Shown piece by piece: positions 51,544-60,391 of a stretch of 64,000 bases of DNA. Numbering within the stretch: position 1 is the first letter of the stretch; every line of letters starts with the position of its first letter. The position numbers and the translations under genes were made by a program. The notes beneath the pieces are model-generated. The model ran no database searches. It saw nothing but the letters and a program-made list of their open reading frames with translations, and had not been told where the DNA came from. Origin of the DNA: JBFWNG01 sp050251195 (GTDB taxonomy: Bacteria > Bdellovibrionota_B > Oligoflexia > Oligoflexales > Oligoflexaceae); the NCBI GenBank assembly GCA_050251195.1, contig JBFWNG010000001.1, forward strand, positions 248,001 to 312,000, in the 5' to 3' direction.

Positions 51544-52587
51544 TTATAAAAGATTCGAAATCTGCACGCCCAGCAAGCGAATGGGCGCGGTCCCGGCGTC
51601 GGTCTTCTTGAGAAGCTCTATCGCGGTGCCGGCAATCGCAGCTGCATCGTTAATACCGTCGGACAAAGTTAATGACCGAGTTATTTGCTTAAAGGTTTTG
51701 TACTTCACCTTGAGAGTGACGGTACGACCGCGAATATTCTTTTTCTGCAGGTACGCCGCCAATTCATGCGCAATCGCTTGGAGCTGTTCGTTAAGTTGAA
51801 GGCAGTCCGTAATGTCCGAAGCGAAAGTTTCCTCTTGGCCCACAGATTTGCGAACGTGTGTCGTTTCAACGGATCTCTCGTCTATTCCGCGGGACCGTTT
51901 CGCGAGCCAGGCGAACATCCTTTCCCCGAGCTTGTCTGAGATGTCAGGGTTCGCATTCCAAACGTCTTTACATAGAGATAACCCCAGCTCCTTCAGGCGT
52001 CGCTCCGTAACAGCGCCAACTCCGGGGATTTTTCGCAACGGTAGGCACGACATAAAGGTCTCGACCTGATCGGGCAGCACGACCGTAAGTCCGTTGGGCT
52101 TGCGGAAATCGGATGCTATTTTCGCTATCATCTTGTTGGGGCCAACGCCCGCTGAAGCCGTTAGACCTGTTTCCGCCAAAATCGCTTCGCGAATTCTTTT
52201 GGCTATTTGCACGGCGTAAAGTCGTTCGACATTGTCCGTCACGTCGAGATAGGCTTCGTCGAGGGAAAGCGGTTCGACGAGGTCCGTGTAGCGCCGAAAA
52301 ATGGTTCTAATTACGGTCGACACTTCCCGGTATTTTTCGAAATTGGGTCTCACGAAAACGGCTTGGGGACACAGTCGATAGGCGCGGGAGCTTGCCATGG
52401 CGGAATGGATCCCGTATTTGCGGGCGGCGTAGTTGCATGTCGCCACCACGCCTCGTGAATTGGGGGCTCCGCCGACAACGACAGGTTTGTCTCGCAAATC
52501 GGGATTGTCGCGCATTTCCACGGAGGCATAAAATGCGTCCATGTCGACGTGTATAATTTTACGGATCAAGAGCGACGGATGCACCAT
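51544..52587 (-). CDS. dinB: DNA polymerase IV (Y-family)
   Basis: 347 residues. IIHVDMDAFYASVE and SLDEAYLDVT carry the catalytic acidic residues, YAARKYGIHSAMASSRAYRLCP is the fingers motif, and KMIAKIASDFRKPNGLTVV and IPGVGAVTERRLKELG (helix-hairpin-helix) follow, then the little-finger domain. It performs error-prone translesion synthesis. ATG 52587 is chosen over an upstream in-frame ATG. No LexA-type box (CTGT-N8-ACAG) is seen upstream. A C-terminal clamp-binding tail is suggested by IRLLGVQISNLL. Confidence 0.96.
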   Translation of the reverse strand: MVHPSLLIRKIIHVDMDAFYASVEMRDNPDLRDKPVVVGGAPNSRGVVATCNYAARKYGIHSAMASSRAYRLCPQAVFVRPNFEKYREVSTVIRTIFRRYTDLVEPLSLDEAYLDVTDNVERLYAVQIAKRIREAILAETGLTASAGVGPNKMIAKIASDFRKPNGLTVVLPDQVETFMSCLPLRKIPGVGAVTERRLKELGLSLCKDVWNANPDISDKLGERMFAWLAKRSRGIDERSVETTHVRKSVGQEETFASDITDCLQLNEQLQAIAHELAAYLQKKNIRGRTVTLKVKYKTFKQITRSLTLSDGINDAAAIAGTAIELLKKTDAGTAPIRLLGVQISNLL

Positions 52588-52683
52588 GGGCCCTAGTGTA
52601 CAGCGAAGAAGAGCAGAGCTCAATTCAAACTGGTTTCTAGGATGAGATTAGCGTATAAGATTATGGAACAAATGGAGGTCGAA

Positions 52684-53160
52684 ATGAAAGGCAACACGGA
52701 AGTTATTGATGCGCTCAAAGATATTCTGACAGGCGAATTGACAGCGATTAATCAATATTTCCTTCATTCAAAAATGTGCAAAGACTGGGGCTACGACGAG
52801 CTCGCCCATAAAAACTATCACGAGTCGATTGAAGAAATGAAACATGCGGAAGAGTTGATTGAACGCATTCTGTTTCTCGAAGGCCTTCCCAATCTTCAAA
52901 AGCTGGGAGCGCTTAAGATCGGCGAAAACGTGCCCGAACAGTTAAAATCCGATCTCGCCATGGAGATGGACGCCATTAGTCGTCTGAGGGTGGCCATAGA
53001 CACGTGCATCAAGCACAAGGACTATACGTCGCGCGAGCTGCTCGAGAAGATTCTCATCGCGGAAGAAAGCCATGTCGATTGGCTTGAATCGCAACTCTTC
53101 TTGATGAAAGAAGTGGGCGTGGAAAACTACTTGGCAAAGAAGATAAAGAAAGAAAGTTAA
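52684..53160 (+). CDS. bfr: Bacterioferritin
   Basis: 158 residues, the normal length. All ferroxidase ligands are visible (Glu18 in GELTAINQYF, Glu51 and His54 in EEMKHAE, Glu94 in AMEMDAIS, Glu127 and His130 in AEESHVDW), and the heme ligand Met52 is present in EEMKHAE. It forms a 24-mer iron store with heme. ATG 52684 follows GGAGG; the longer open frame upstream is not conserved. It converges with bfd, overlapping by 4 bases. Confidence 0.97.
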   Translation: MKGNTEVIDALKDILTGELTAINQYFLHSKMCKDWGYDELAHKNYHESIEEMKHAEELIERILFLEGLPNLQKLGALKIGENVPEQLKSDLAMEMDAISRLRVAIDTCIKHKDYTSRELLEKILIAEESHVDWLESQLFLMKEVGVENYLAKKIKKES

Positions 53161-53336
53161 GATTTACACGTTTTAAGACGTTCAAAAACCTGCTTCAGGT
53201 GGGGAATGCAACCGCCGCAGTTGGTGCCGGCCGCGCATATCTTCTGGACGTCCTTTAGCTTAATAGATTCGCCATTTTTATCAAGGATTTCCTTGACTTG
53301 CTTTTCTCTTACGTTTTCGCAAAGACAAACGTACAT
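53157..53336 (-). CDS. bfd: Bacterioferritin-associated ferredoxin
   Basis: 59 residues. Four Cys in CLC (near residue 4-6) and TNCGGC (about 38-43) bind a [2Fe-2S] cluster, in the Bfd/NifU-like BFD fold. It binds Bfr and reduces ferric iron for release. GGGAGG lies before the ATG. Its promoter carries a Fur box, as expected for mobilising stored iron when iron is scarce. Confidence 0.94.
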   Translation of the reverse strand: MYVCLCENVREKQVKEILDKNGESIKLKDVQKICAAGTNCGGCIPHLKQVFERLKTCKS

Positions 53337-53376
53337 AAGTCCTCCCAAAACCTTCTCTTATATCTTATCGGCACAG

Positions 53377-53405
53377 AATATAATAGAAATGAGAATGATT
53401 ATCAA
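53377..53405 (-). promoter_or_regulatory. bfd promoter with overlapping Fur box
   Basis: On the minus strand -35 TTGATA (53400-53405) and -10 TATATT (53377-53382) are separated by 17 bases. The Fur box TGATAATCATTCTCA (53390-53404) matches the 7-1-7 inverted repeat with one mismatch and covers the -35 and spacer. Confidence 0.85.
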
Positions 53406-53448
53406 TTTTATTTTTGCATTCCCTAATGGCTTGGTTTTAGAGCCTTTT

Positions 53449-54858
53449 TCAGGGTTGCTTTAGGATGAAAAGCCCCCGAATTTCCTCCAGCGTTGCTTTG
53501 CCTATCCGGCAGACAGGGTAATCCAGCAGGAGGTTCTGGTACCTGGCATCGAGGTCTTTGCACTTGAGGTCCCGGGCCTCGCACTTCTGGACAATGAAGT
53601 CCAGGGTCAGAGTGCCTTCTCTGCATCTAGTCGCGAATTCGTCGTCATAAAGCGGTATTTCGGTGTCCTTGTCGTCGTCCTTATCCTTATCCTTTTCCTT
53701 TTCCTTATCCTTATTGTCATCATCGTCACTGCCTTGAGGCTCCGATGATGGCTTTTCTTTAACAAAGCTTGCCTTAAATCCATCGGCGGTCAAATCTTTG
53801 ATCATGCCGTTGATGTAATTGTAGATCTCGTCTATGCGAATCATGGAATTGCCTGGGTAGATGGGCATATCGGGGTACTTGTCGGTCCCTTCTCCAGTAC
53901 CAGGGTTCATAGGATGGCCGCCTTGTGACTCAGGGGTGTAAAATTCATATTTAGACACTTTCCATCCGTTCCAGTGCAAGCCGATCACGGGCGTGTCGCC
54001 GTTGAACGTGGGGGTTGGTTTCAAAAACACGGGCGAACCCGAACTGCCGTGGTCGGTGTCGCAGTCGTGAAGCATGGTATGACTGTAGCGTTTAAGGAGG
54101 TAGCTCGGTTCCTTGTCTCGAGGCGCGATCTCCTCTGGCGGCGTATTCGGAGACCAGATGGTGCACGGCCGATTCAAGATCGCAAAGGCCTCAGATTCTT
54201 TGCCGTCCAGGCGGTTAAACGATGTTATCGTCTTTTCTCTGCCTCTGGGATGGCCCATGAGGAAGACTCCGGCCAGCGGCCTCCATTCATGTTGTCTCAT
54301 GTCCTCTGCTAGGAGTTTAAGAGGTACATAATCGTAACCGTCTACGTTGCGCAATTCTTTGTCCAACTCGATGATGGCGACGTCATACTCCTGGTTTGCA
54401 AAGACGATGCGTTTGCATAACCTTCTGGTTGCCCCAAGTTCTGGCCGCTTGTCGCGCGTATGTCCAAAGTCAAGAATGGTTTGGAACCTGTTCGAGTTGC
54501 AAAAATTCTCTGTGAATGCAAAGTGCCCATCGTGATCCATCGCCAAGTTTTGAACTAATCCGTGATGGTTGGTCATAACGTATTTGGGCGATATCAGGAA
54601 TCCCGTGCTTCTGGAGTAAAACAGTTCTTGTTGGAAGCCTGCCGATTGTTTTAGGTCTTTCACGCCAACCATCGCGATACTCCGAGCGAGATTCTTGATC
54701 GCTGTGAAATTGACGTTGTCTGGCTTAAGTTCGTAAATAAATCGTTCGAGCAGAATTTCGTCGTCCGCGTCAACAAACGACTTAGTTGGCGAAACCGCGT
54801 TTTTCTTGCAGTTGGTGAGCGCCAATACGAGACAAATTGTTAGAGTGAACCTGCCCAT
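53449..54858 (-). CDS. Trypsin-like serine protease lipoprotein (copy 2)
   Basis: 469 residues. The lipobox is LALTNC with Lys at +2. The catalytic residues are His in VMTNHHGLVQN, Asp in YDVAIIELD and Ser in DHGSSGSPVF. From about residue 370 a highly charged linker of Asp, Glu and Lys (KDKEKEKDKDKDDDKD) leads to a small Cys-containing C-terminal domain (TRCREGTL, QKCEARDLKCKD). The linker is encoded by near-repetitive DNA. It is only distantly like the protease at 49771. The surface or periplasmic substrate is unknown. Confidence 0.88.
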   Translation of the reverse strand: MGRFTLTICLVLALTNCKKNAVSPTKSFVDADDEILLERFIYELKPDNVNFTAIKNLARSIAMVGVKDLKQSAGFQQELFYSRSTGFLISPKYVMTNHHGLVQNLAMDHDGHFAFTENFCNSNRFQTILDFGHTRDKRPELGATRRLCKRIVFANQEYDVAIIELDKELRNVDGYDYVPLKLLAEDMRQHEWRPLAGVFLMGHPRGREKTITSFNRLDGKESEAFAILNRPCTIWSPNTPPEEIAPRDKEPSYLLKRYSHTMLHDCDTDHGSSGSPVFLKPTPTFNGDTPVIGLHWNGWKVSKYEFYTPESQGGHPMNPGTGEGTDKYPDMPIYPGNSMIRIDEIYNYINGMIKDLTADGFKASFVKEKPSSEPQGSDDDDNKDKEKEKDKDKDDDKDTEIPLYDDEFATRCREGTLTLDFIVQKCEARDLKCKDLDARYQNLLLDYPVCRIGKATLEEIRGLFILKQP

Positions 54859-55043
54859 TTTTGGTCTCTAAAAAATTAGAAGACGATTGGTTCCTTATCG
54901 GTATTTTCGAAAATTACTAAAATTTGCCGTATATGGCTGTTTTTATATAAAAATTTTAGAATTGGTAAAAAGCGGAAAAGTAAAGCTTTTTCAGGAAATG
55001 CCGAAACGAGAGCGTTATCTTAGATAGCGAGGGAAGTGGCAAC

Positions 55044-55706
55044 ATGAAGCAACCGCTTATGGCAATCGGGTTCGCGATCTCCGCTTTGGTGGGGGGATGT
55101 TTGCCTGCGCCTCCCAAGCAAACCGATTATATCACTCAGTCGGCTGAGTACTCCACCGCCGTTGACGTTCAGTTCACGGAAGCGGGGCCAAGCGACGTTC
55201 TCCCTAAAGCTATGATTTACCAGACCCAGTGCGCCAGCATTTGTATGGAGACCAGCGTTGCCGGAACGCTCCCGACCCATATGAAATCCATTCACTTTCT
55301 AAATGATTCGGCTGATGCGGCAGTGAAGATCCACGAGCTGAAAAAGGTCGAGAACATACAAGGAGTGGGAGACTATGCGGAGGTGATGAGTCAGCTCAAA
55401 TCCGACTACACCCAACAAAAGGGTTCTCCGCCTTGGTCAAAGGCTGATGCTACAAAATTGGAAACATATCTAACGCAAAACCCAGGGGTAACGATTCTCA
55501 GTTTTATGTTGGTCAACAGCGAGACTCAGGCTCGGTGGCGATACTTTGGGTTTTATGTGCCGGGACCTGACAAGGGCGTCGATAAGGTTCACGTTGTCAT
55601 TCACATTCAGAACCCAGGAACGAAGTCGCCTAATCTCCCAGACGAAAAGAAACCGACTACCGGTACGGGAACCACTTCTCCTCAACCCACTCCAGTAACT
55701 CCTTAA
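55044..55706 (+). CDS. Lipoprotein, unknown function
   Basis: 220 residues. The signal ends in ALVGGC with Leu at +2. An alpha/beta domain follows, with one close Cys pair (TQCASIC) and a helix AAVKIHELKKVENIQG, and the protein ends in a Pro/Thr tail (TTGTGTTSPQPTPVTP). No motif identifies a family. It converges with the propeller-like gene at 55712. Confidence 0.75.
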   Translation: MKQPLMAIGFAISALVGGCLPAPPKQTDYITQSAEYSTAVDVQFTEAGPSDVLPKAMIYQTQCASICMETSVAGTLPTHMKSIHFLNDSADAAVKIHELKKVENIQGVGDYAEVMSQLKSDYTQQKGSPPWSKADATKLETYLTQNPGVTILSFMLVNSETQARWRYFGFYVPGPDKGVDKVHVVIHIQNPGTKSPNLPDEKKPTTGTGTTSPQPTPVTP

Positions 55707-55711
55707 CCCGC

Positions 55712-56677
55712 CTAAGGACAAGAAACCTCATTTACGACGTCTGTCGCAAAATTCGCCCGAACAAGCGAACCGACGTTGTAAGCCCCGAAAAAAACGAGAT
55801 AGCTGTTGTCGACGTTCGTAGGAAAGATTTGTTCCACGGACATACCGTCGTCTGCAAGGCCTACCGTGCGAATAGTCAGCGCTTTCTTGATTTGAAGAGT
55901 CGATTTGTCGATCTGGAAAGCCCTAAGGTCCTTTTCTTGAGTCTGAGGTCGGTTTTGGTATCCAACCGCGTAGAGGCTGTCCGTTGCGCCGTCAACGGCC
56001 AAGGCTTGGAGTCGGTCGGCGTCGAAGGTTCGAACCTTAATCTCACCTTCGCCTAGCTTATAGGCGTAAAGAACGTCTTGGCGATAACTGTAAATAATAT
56101 CGGCGTCGGGATCGTACGTATATTTTGAGGCGTTGATTTCAACATCTCGGAGAATAGGAGAGTCGTTTCGAAATCTGATGGATTTGTCGCGGAGGTTGAC
56201 TTCGAGTATGGAGCTGACTTTTCGCCGGGATTGCCCAACAGAATCGAGATCCACGATATAGGCCAGCTTCGAATTGGACCCGACAAAGAGTTGGGCAAAT
56301 GTCCCACCAATTGCAGGCACGTTCTGCACCAAAATCTTTTCACCACTTTTCAAAGAGACGGGATCTAAAATATAGAGCCAACGTGCCGTGAGCGAACCTT
56401 CGTCCTCTCGGTCTTGTGCCAGGACAAGCACACCCCGGGGGCTGACGGCAACATCGAGAATACTGCTGTCCCCGCTCGCATAGGGAACCTCCAACTCTTC
56501 AGACGATGAAACTGCCTTCATATAAAGAGTGTTGCCGCGAGCGTAGAACATGTTGTCGTGTTCGGCGTCAAACGCCGTTGTCCGATATTCCGGGGCATTA
56601 AACCCGCAGGTCGATTGCGCATGCGCGTGGATCGATACAAGACAAAGTAACGCGGTAAAAATAAATAAAGTTTTCAT
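55712..56677 (-). CDS. Secreted beta-propeller-like protein (second copy)
   Basis: 321 residues with signal peptide MKTLFIFTALLCLVSIHAHA. Mature start QSTCGFNAPEYRT and end NEVSCP place single Cys at both ends, as in the protein at 33928, and repeated blades (TTAFDAEHDNMFYARGNTLYM, LAVDGATDSLYAVGYQN) suggest a propeller. ATG 56677 follows GGGAGA. The function is unknown; the two proteins are probably distant paralogs. Confidence 0.72.
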   Translation of the reverse strand: MKTLFIFTALLCLVSIHAHAQSTCGFNAPEYRTTAFDAEHDNMFYARGNTLYMKAVSSSEELEVPYASGDSSILDVAVSPRGVLVLAQDREDEGSLTARWLYILDPVSLKSGEKILVQNVPAIGGTFAQLFVGSNSKLAYIVDLDSVGQSRRKVSSILEVNLRDKSIRFRNDSPILRDVEINASKYTYDPDADIIYSYRQDVLYAYKLGEGEIKVRTFDADRLQALAVDGATDSLYAVGYQNRPQTQEKDLRAFQIDKSTLQIKKALTIRTVGLADDGMSVEQIFPTNVDNSYLVFFGAYNVGSLVRANFATDVVNEVSCP

Positions 56678-56777
56678 CTCGTATCTCCCTTGATGAGCGA
56701 AGCCCGGAAGTATGCCATAGCAAGGGCGTTTATGCAATCCCGTTGCTGCGAAGGCCGTTCTGCTGTATCACATTGGA

Positions 56778-57602
56778 ATGAAAAGAATTCTCCACATTTC
56801 AGATTTGCATTTTGGTCCCTGGTTTAATCCCGCCCCGGCCCAGGGCGTCCTCAGGTTTTGCGAGGATACTCGCCCAGATTGCATCATCATTAGCGGTGAC
56901 CTGACGCAAAGAGCAAAGCCTCGGGAGTTTGAACAGGTTAGGGAATATCTTGCATCACTGAACAAATTCGCCAAAACGATTGTCGTTCCCGGCAACCACG
57001 ACATTCCGCTATACCGGGTGTGGGAACGAGCCTTTAGCCCTTACGGGTTATATCGCAAGTTCGTGAACAAAGACCTCAACGGCGTTCATGTATGGGACGA
57101 TGTAGGCGTTGTTGCGGTGAATTCAACCCATCCCTATTTAAAAATCACGGAAGGGCGCTACAATCAGCAGCTCGACGAACTTTGTAACAAAGGGTTTGGT
57201 GCGGCAGCTTCCGACAGTCTTCGCGTGCTGGTTATGCATCACAACTTGATGCCATTTCTGCGGCAAAAACGTGTCAAGCTTCCTCATAGAAGCAAACTGC
57301 TTCTCGAAATCCTGAATCGACACAAGATTGACATTCTGCTATCGGGGCATGCGCATCAGGCTTACATTCTTGAAGCAGTCGACTTGTTCTCGTCTTACGG
57401 GACGACCTACGACAGTTTGATAGTCAATTGCGGAACGACGACGTCGCTTCGCGGTCGCGGCAACGAGCGGCAGAAAAATACGTTAAATATTATTGTGACA
57501 ACGGAATCGAATATTGAAATTGCACACCATATGTTTGATGCGCAAAGCGGCAGGTTTCTGCCGGCGAGCACCCACCGATTTCCTCGAGCCACCCGTCTAT
57601 AG
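56778..57602 (+). CDS. Calcineurin-like metallophosphoesterase (CpdA-like)
   Basis: 274 residues. All metal-site motifs are present in order: DLHFG (about 9-13), SGDLTQRAKPREF, PGNHDIP, VMHHNL and LSGHAHQAY. The pattern is that of the class III cyclic nucleotide phosphodiesterases, but substrates vary. It has no signal peptide and so is cytoplasmic. It converges with the acetyltransferase gene by 6 bases. Confidence 0.9.
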   Translation: MKRILHISDLHFGPWFNPAPAQGVLRFCEDTRPDCIIISGDLTQRAKPREFEQVREYLASLNKFAKTIVVPGNHDIPLYRVWERAFSPYGLYRKFVNKDLNGVHVWDDVGVVAVNSTHPYLKITEGRYNQQLDELCNKGFGAAASDSLRVLVMHHNLMPFLRQKRVKLPHRSKLLLEILNRHKIDILLSGHAHQAYILEAVDLFSSYGTTYDSLIVNCGTTTSLRGRGNERQKNTLNIIVTTESNIEIAHHMFDAQSGRFLPASTHRFPRATRL

Positions 57603-58109
57603 CGGATCCTTGAGATACCAAATATTACAACGAAAGTGGCCTGTAGATCCCATGGGTGAGTTGAGTTGCTGAAATCCGAAATTACGATAGAGCGCTTGGG
57701 CTTCCTTCATGGGACCAAACGTCTCGAGGTAACATTTTTCGTAACCAAATGCTTTTGCCTGAACAAGACACTCGTCCAACAGCTTTGCGCCCAGGCCTAG
57801 GCCTCGGACTTCAGGGTAGAGATACATCTTTCGGAGTTCGCAGGTGTCCTGAGTTCCGCCTGCGAGGGGACCGATGCCGGCTCCGCCTTTGATTTCGCCT
57901 CGTACGTCGAGGACGAAATATTTGGCTTTTTCGACGCTGTAGCTGGCGCACATGTCGTCGACTTCAGGATCCTTGATGGCGAATCCTTCTTGATTGGCGC
58001 CATATTCTGTCATGACCGATCGAATGAGTTTGGCTACAGCGGTATTATCTATTTCCGTGATGGGCCTGATGCGGGAGGTTAAGAGTAAGGAAGTCTTATC
58101 CTCTTTCAT
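57597..58109 (-). CDS. GNAT family acetyltransferase
   Basis: 170 residues. CELRKMYLYPEVRGLGLGAKLLD is the acetyl-CoA binding motif A (RGLGLG loop) and CYLETFGPMKEAQALYRNFGF is motif B. It most resembles small-molecule or amino-acid acetyltransferases; the acceptor is unknown. It begins 14 bases after the stop of the lipoprotein hydrolase upstream, so the two may be co-transcribed. Confidence 0.9.
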   Translation of the reverse strand: MKEDKTSLLLTSRIRPITEIDNTAVAKLIRSVMTEYGANQEGFAIKDPEVDDMCASYSVEKAKYFVLDVRGEIKGGAGIGPLAGGTQDTCELRKMYLYPEVRGLGLGAKLLDECLVQAKAFGYEKCYLETFGPMKEAQALYRNFGFQQLNSPMGSTGHFRCNIWYLKDPL

Positions 58110-58123
58110 GGCCAGACCTTAAA

Positions 58124-58852
58124 TTATTGGAAGAGACGGGATTTGACATCTGCTTCGACCATGCTCCATATGTTTGAGTGCGTTTGAATACCAAAATGTG
58201 ACGTGCCTACACGCTTGTTGTCGTCAGCTTGGCCCGTCGGAGCAGAATGCAAGTAGTAGGTTACCGTTTGATAGTAATTAACCCATTTCTCCGAAGAGTT
58301 GGCGATGTATTGTCTCTGCGATGAAGTCACGTCGGACGGGAATCGAGTGCAATCAGAAAAGTCTAACGCATTACAATACTTCCTGCTGATTGGATCTACA
58401 GTGTAAACGCTGGAAATAAGATTTTCATTTGCTTCCAGCGCTGTTTGCAACGCTAGCCATCCGCCGTAGGAATAGCCGACGAGGAACACTGGGTAGCGAT
58501 CGGCGAATTGTTGGTTCATCATTTGCGCAACGGTTTTTGAATTGCCTTCAATCGTTTCATCCGGCGACAAAGAAGTTGTCGCGTATACCGTCGATTCTGC
58601 ATTTTCGTAGCAGCTAATAATGTAATCGGAGTCAGCTTGTATTTCGGTATCGATAGTTTGTTTCAGGTCTAGAAATCTTTGGTACATGGGCATGTCGATA
58701 GGCGATTGTCTTCCTTCGCAACTTGCATTACCACCCAACACGACAAGCAATGGCTTCATAAATTCTTTGTCAGCCGAAACTTTAGACACGTTCGCGCGTC
58801 CACAGCCAACTAAAACAGACATGCTCATCGCTGCCACTACGATTGCTTTCAT
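58124..58852 (-). CDS. Lipoprotein with alpha/beta-hydrolase fold
   Basis: 242 residues. The lipobox is VLVGC with Gly at +2. LLVVLGGNASC starts the fold and FLVGYSYGGWLALQTA supplies the nucleophile elbow (Gly-x-Ser-x-Gly). An Asp (VYTVDPIS) and a late His (GTSHFGIQTH) complete a plausible triad. It resembles lipase or esterase-type hydrolases without a clear subfamily. GGAGG precedes the ATG. Confidence 0.8.
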   Translation of the reverse strand: MKAIVVAAMSMSVLVGCGRANVSKVSADKEFMKPLLVVLGGNASCEGRQSPIDMPMYQRFLDLKQTIDTEIQADSDYIISCYENAESTVYATTSLSPDETIEGNSKTVAQMMNQQFADRYPVFLVGYSYGGWLALQTALEANENLISSVYTVDPISRKYCNALDFSDCTRFPSDVTSSQRQYIANSSEKWVNYYQTVTYYLHSAPTGQADDNKRVGTSHFGIQTHSNIWSMVEADVKSRLFQ

Positions 58853-59013
58853 ACAACCTCCTTTAGCTTAAGTTCTCAGCCATATCTTAACATATCTTCA
58901 CATGCACTGACGCAATGTGAGAGGAATTTTTTTTCTTAGATATACAGAAAAATAAGCCTTAATTAGCGCGACAATATAAGGACTTTCATGAAAAATCAAT
59001 TTCGTTTTTCATG

Positions 59014-59050
59014 GCGAAAATTCGCAAAAAAGTTGTTGGCGAATTTTCGC
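59014..59050. repeat. Perfect 12-bp inverted repeat
   Basis: GCGAAAATTCGC (59014-59025) and its exact reverse complement GCGAATTTTCGC (59039-59050) are separated by 13 bases. Confidence 0.85.
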
Positions 59051-59091
59051 TCGGATGAACTTTTTGGGCTTGAATATTGTGTAACATCTTA

Positions 59092-59142
59092 CGAGATCCT
59101 TCGCTCTGGCTTAGGATGACGAATCGCGCTCAGGATGGCGAC
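59092..59142. repeat. Dispersed GATCCTTCG...GGATGAC repeat, second copy
   Basis: GAGATCCTTCGCTCTGGC, then TTAGGATGACG and CGCTCAGGATGGCGAC. Related to 24241-24295. Confidence 0.65.
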
Positions 59143-59204
59143 AATCGCTCATGGTCGCTTAGATTGTCCCAACTGCCGTAATGGTAGCTTCAGCATTTCC
59201 ATTA

Positions 59205-59267
59205 TTCCGCGTTTCCGCGATTTTTTAATTGAACGCGGAAGCGCAGAACAGTGGAAGCGCGGAATAA
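59205..59267. repeat. TTCCGCG-family dispersed repeat with both arms
   Basis: TTCCGCGTTTCCGCGA, then an AT loop, then ACGCGGAAGCGCAGAA and GTGGAAGCGCGGAATAA. The first two arms pair at 13 of 15 positions. Confidence 0.8.
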
Positions 59268-59322
59268 TGAAGGCACGAAATGAGTGGAAGAAGAGGTGTC
59301 CGGCTCGCCTTTAGGAGACGCA

Positions 59323-60348
59323 TCACCTCGTGATGCGTCTATTGTTCTGAAAGAAAAAGTCGGTAACGTAGCTGGGATATTCAACGCTAGAAACGGAAAT
59401 CCACATAACGTTGGGGCTGATGGTGCCTGCGGCCCATGCATGGTTCATTCCGGTATTGGTGATGAACGAGATCCGGTTTCCTTGTTTGTCGCTGTAGTAT
59501 CTTCCGCTTCCAAAAGGATTGATCCCCCCAGCTTCGGATAACGAGAACGATTCGGAGGCATCGGCTCCGTAAAGCTCACGCATACCTGCCACATTCACCG
59601 TAGAGTGTTTGTAGTTAACAAACAAATCCAGGTCGTCGTGAATGAAAGAGGCCATCTGCGTGTCGAACCCGGGTTTTCCCTGCGATAGTTTCTCGCAATT
59701 TTCTCTCACGCGAGATCCGTCGAAAAACGGAGGGGGGTAAAAGGGATTCATAACAATAAGGTCTGCTTCTCCGCTTCCAAGAGCTGGCCCTGAGTTGGAT
59801 CCCACCCCTGCGATGAGATCCGGCTCCATGCATCCCATGATCATGGAAAGCGTACCGCCCGACGAAAAGCCCGTGACGTAAACCTGGGCTGGGTCAATAT
59901 TGAGGTCCTTATTGGCAACCAATTCGTGTACGAGATTGAGAACCTCAACAGCGTGATCCTCTTTTTCGTCGTGAATCATACCGTAATAGTCCCAGCATCC
60001 TGAAAACCGATTGGCAAAGGAGCCCATCGGCATAAAGAAATGAGTTCCAGGCGCCTGAGGCATGGCGACGATCATGCCGTAGTGGTTTGCAACGCCTTCC
60101 CAATTGCCGTAGACTCGGAGATCAAGATTTTTTTGAGCGCAGCCGTGGAGGTTAATCATCAGCGCGCGCCCACTGCCGTGCCGGGGTTGAGTTGCCGGCA
60201 GATAAAGCTGGACATCCAAATTGGCTATAGACAACGCTTCCCATTGGCCTCGTGCGACCTCATCGTCCTTCATCTCTGACGCCTTATCGGGAGATGTCTT
60301 GCATGATAAAACGACTGAGAATGTGAGCACAGAGATTAAAAACTTCAT
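59323..60348 (-). CDS. Lipoprotein esterase of the PHB depolymerase/LpqC family
   Basis: 341 residues. The lipobox is VVLSC with Lys at +2. ALMINLHGCAQ is the oxyanion segment, VYVTGFSSGGTLSM the nucleophile elbow, and GMNHAWAAG carries the catalytic His, all as in esterase/PHB-depolymerase proteins. GCWDYYG and several Cys support disulfides. It likely acts on esters such as polyhydroxyalkanoate oligomers or acetylated or feruloylated polysaccharides outside the inner membrane. Confidence 0.9.
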   Translation of the reverse strand: MKFLISVLTFSVVLSCKTSPDKASEMKDDEVARGQWEALSIANLDVQLYLPATQPRHGSGRALMINLHGCAQKNLDLRVYGNWEGVANHYGMIVAMPQAPGTHFFMPMGSFANRFSGCWDYYGMIHDEKEDHAVEVLNLVHELVANKDLNIDPAQVYVTGFSSGGTLSMIMGCMEPDLIAGVGSNSGPALGSGEADLIVMNPFYPPPFFDGSRVRENCEKLSQGKPGFDTQMASFIHDDLDLFVNYKHSTVNVAGMRELYGADASESFSLSEAGGINPFGSGRYYSDKQGNRISFITNTGMNHAWAAGTISPNVMWISVSSVEYPSYVTDFFFQNNRRITR

Positions 60349-60391
60349 TGGCTACCTGCGACTGGAAAAGTATAATATCTTTAATTTTAAC

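Larger units (their letters stand above)
58853..59322. other. Repeat-rich intergenic region
   Basis: No gene is supported in about 470 bases. In order it holds an AT-rich stretch, a perfect 12-bp inverted repeat (59014-59050), a GATCCTTCG-type repeat (59092-59142) and the TTCCGCG repeat with both arms (59205-59267). Confidence 0.75.

Noticed and set aside
52588..52683. LexA box between dinB and bfr
   Set aside because: I looked for CTGT-N8-ACAG and similar and found none.
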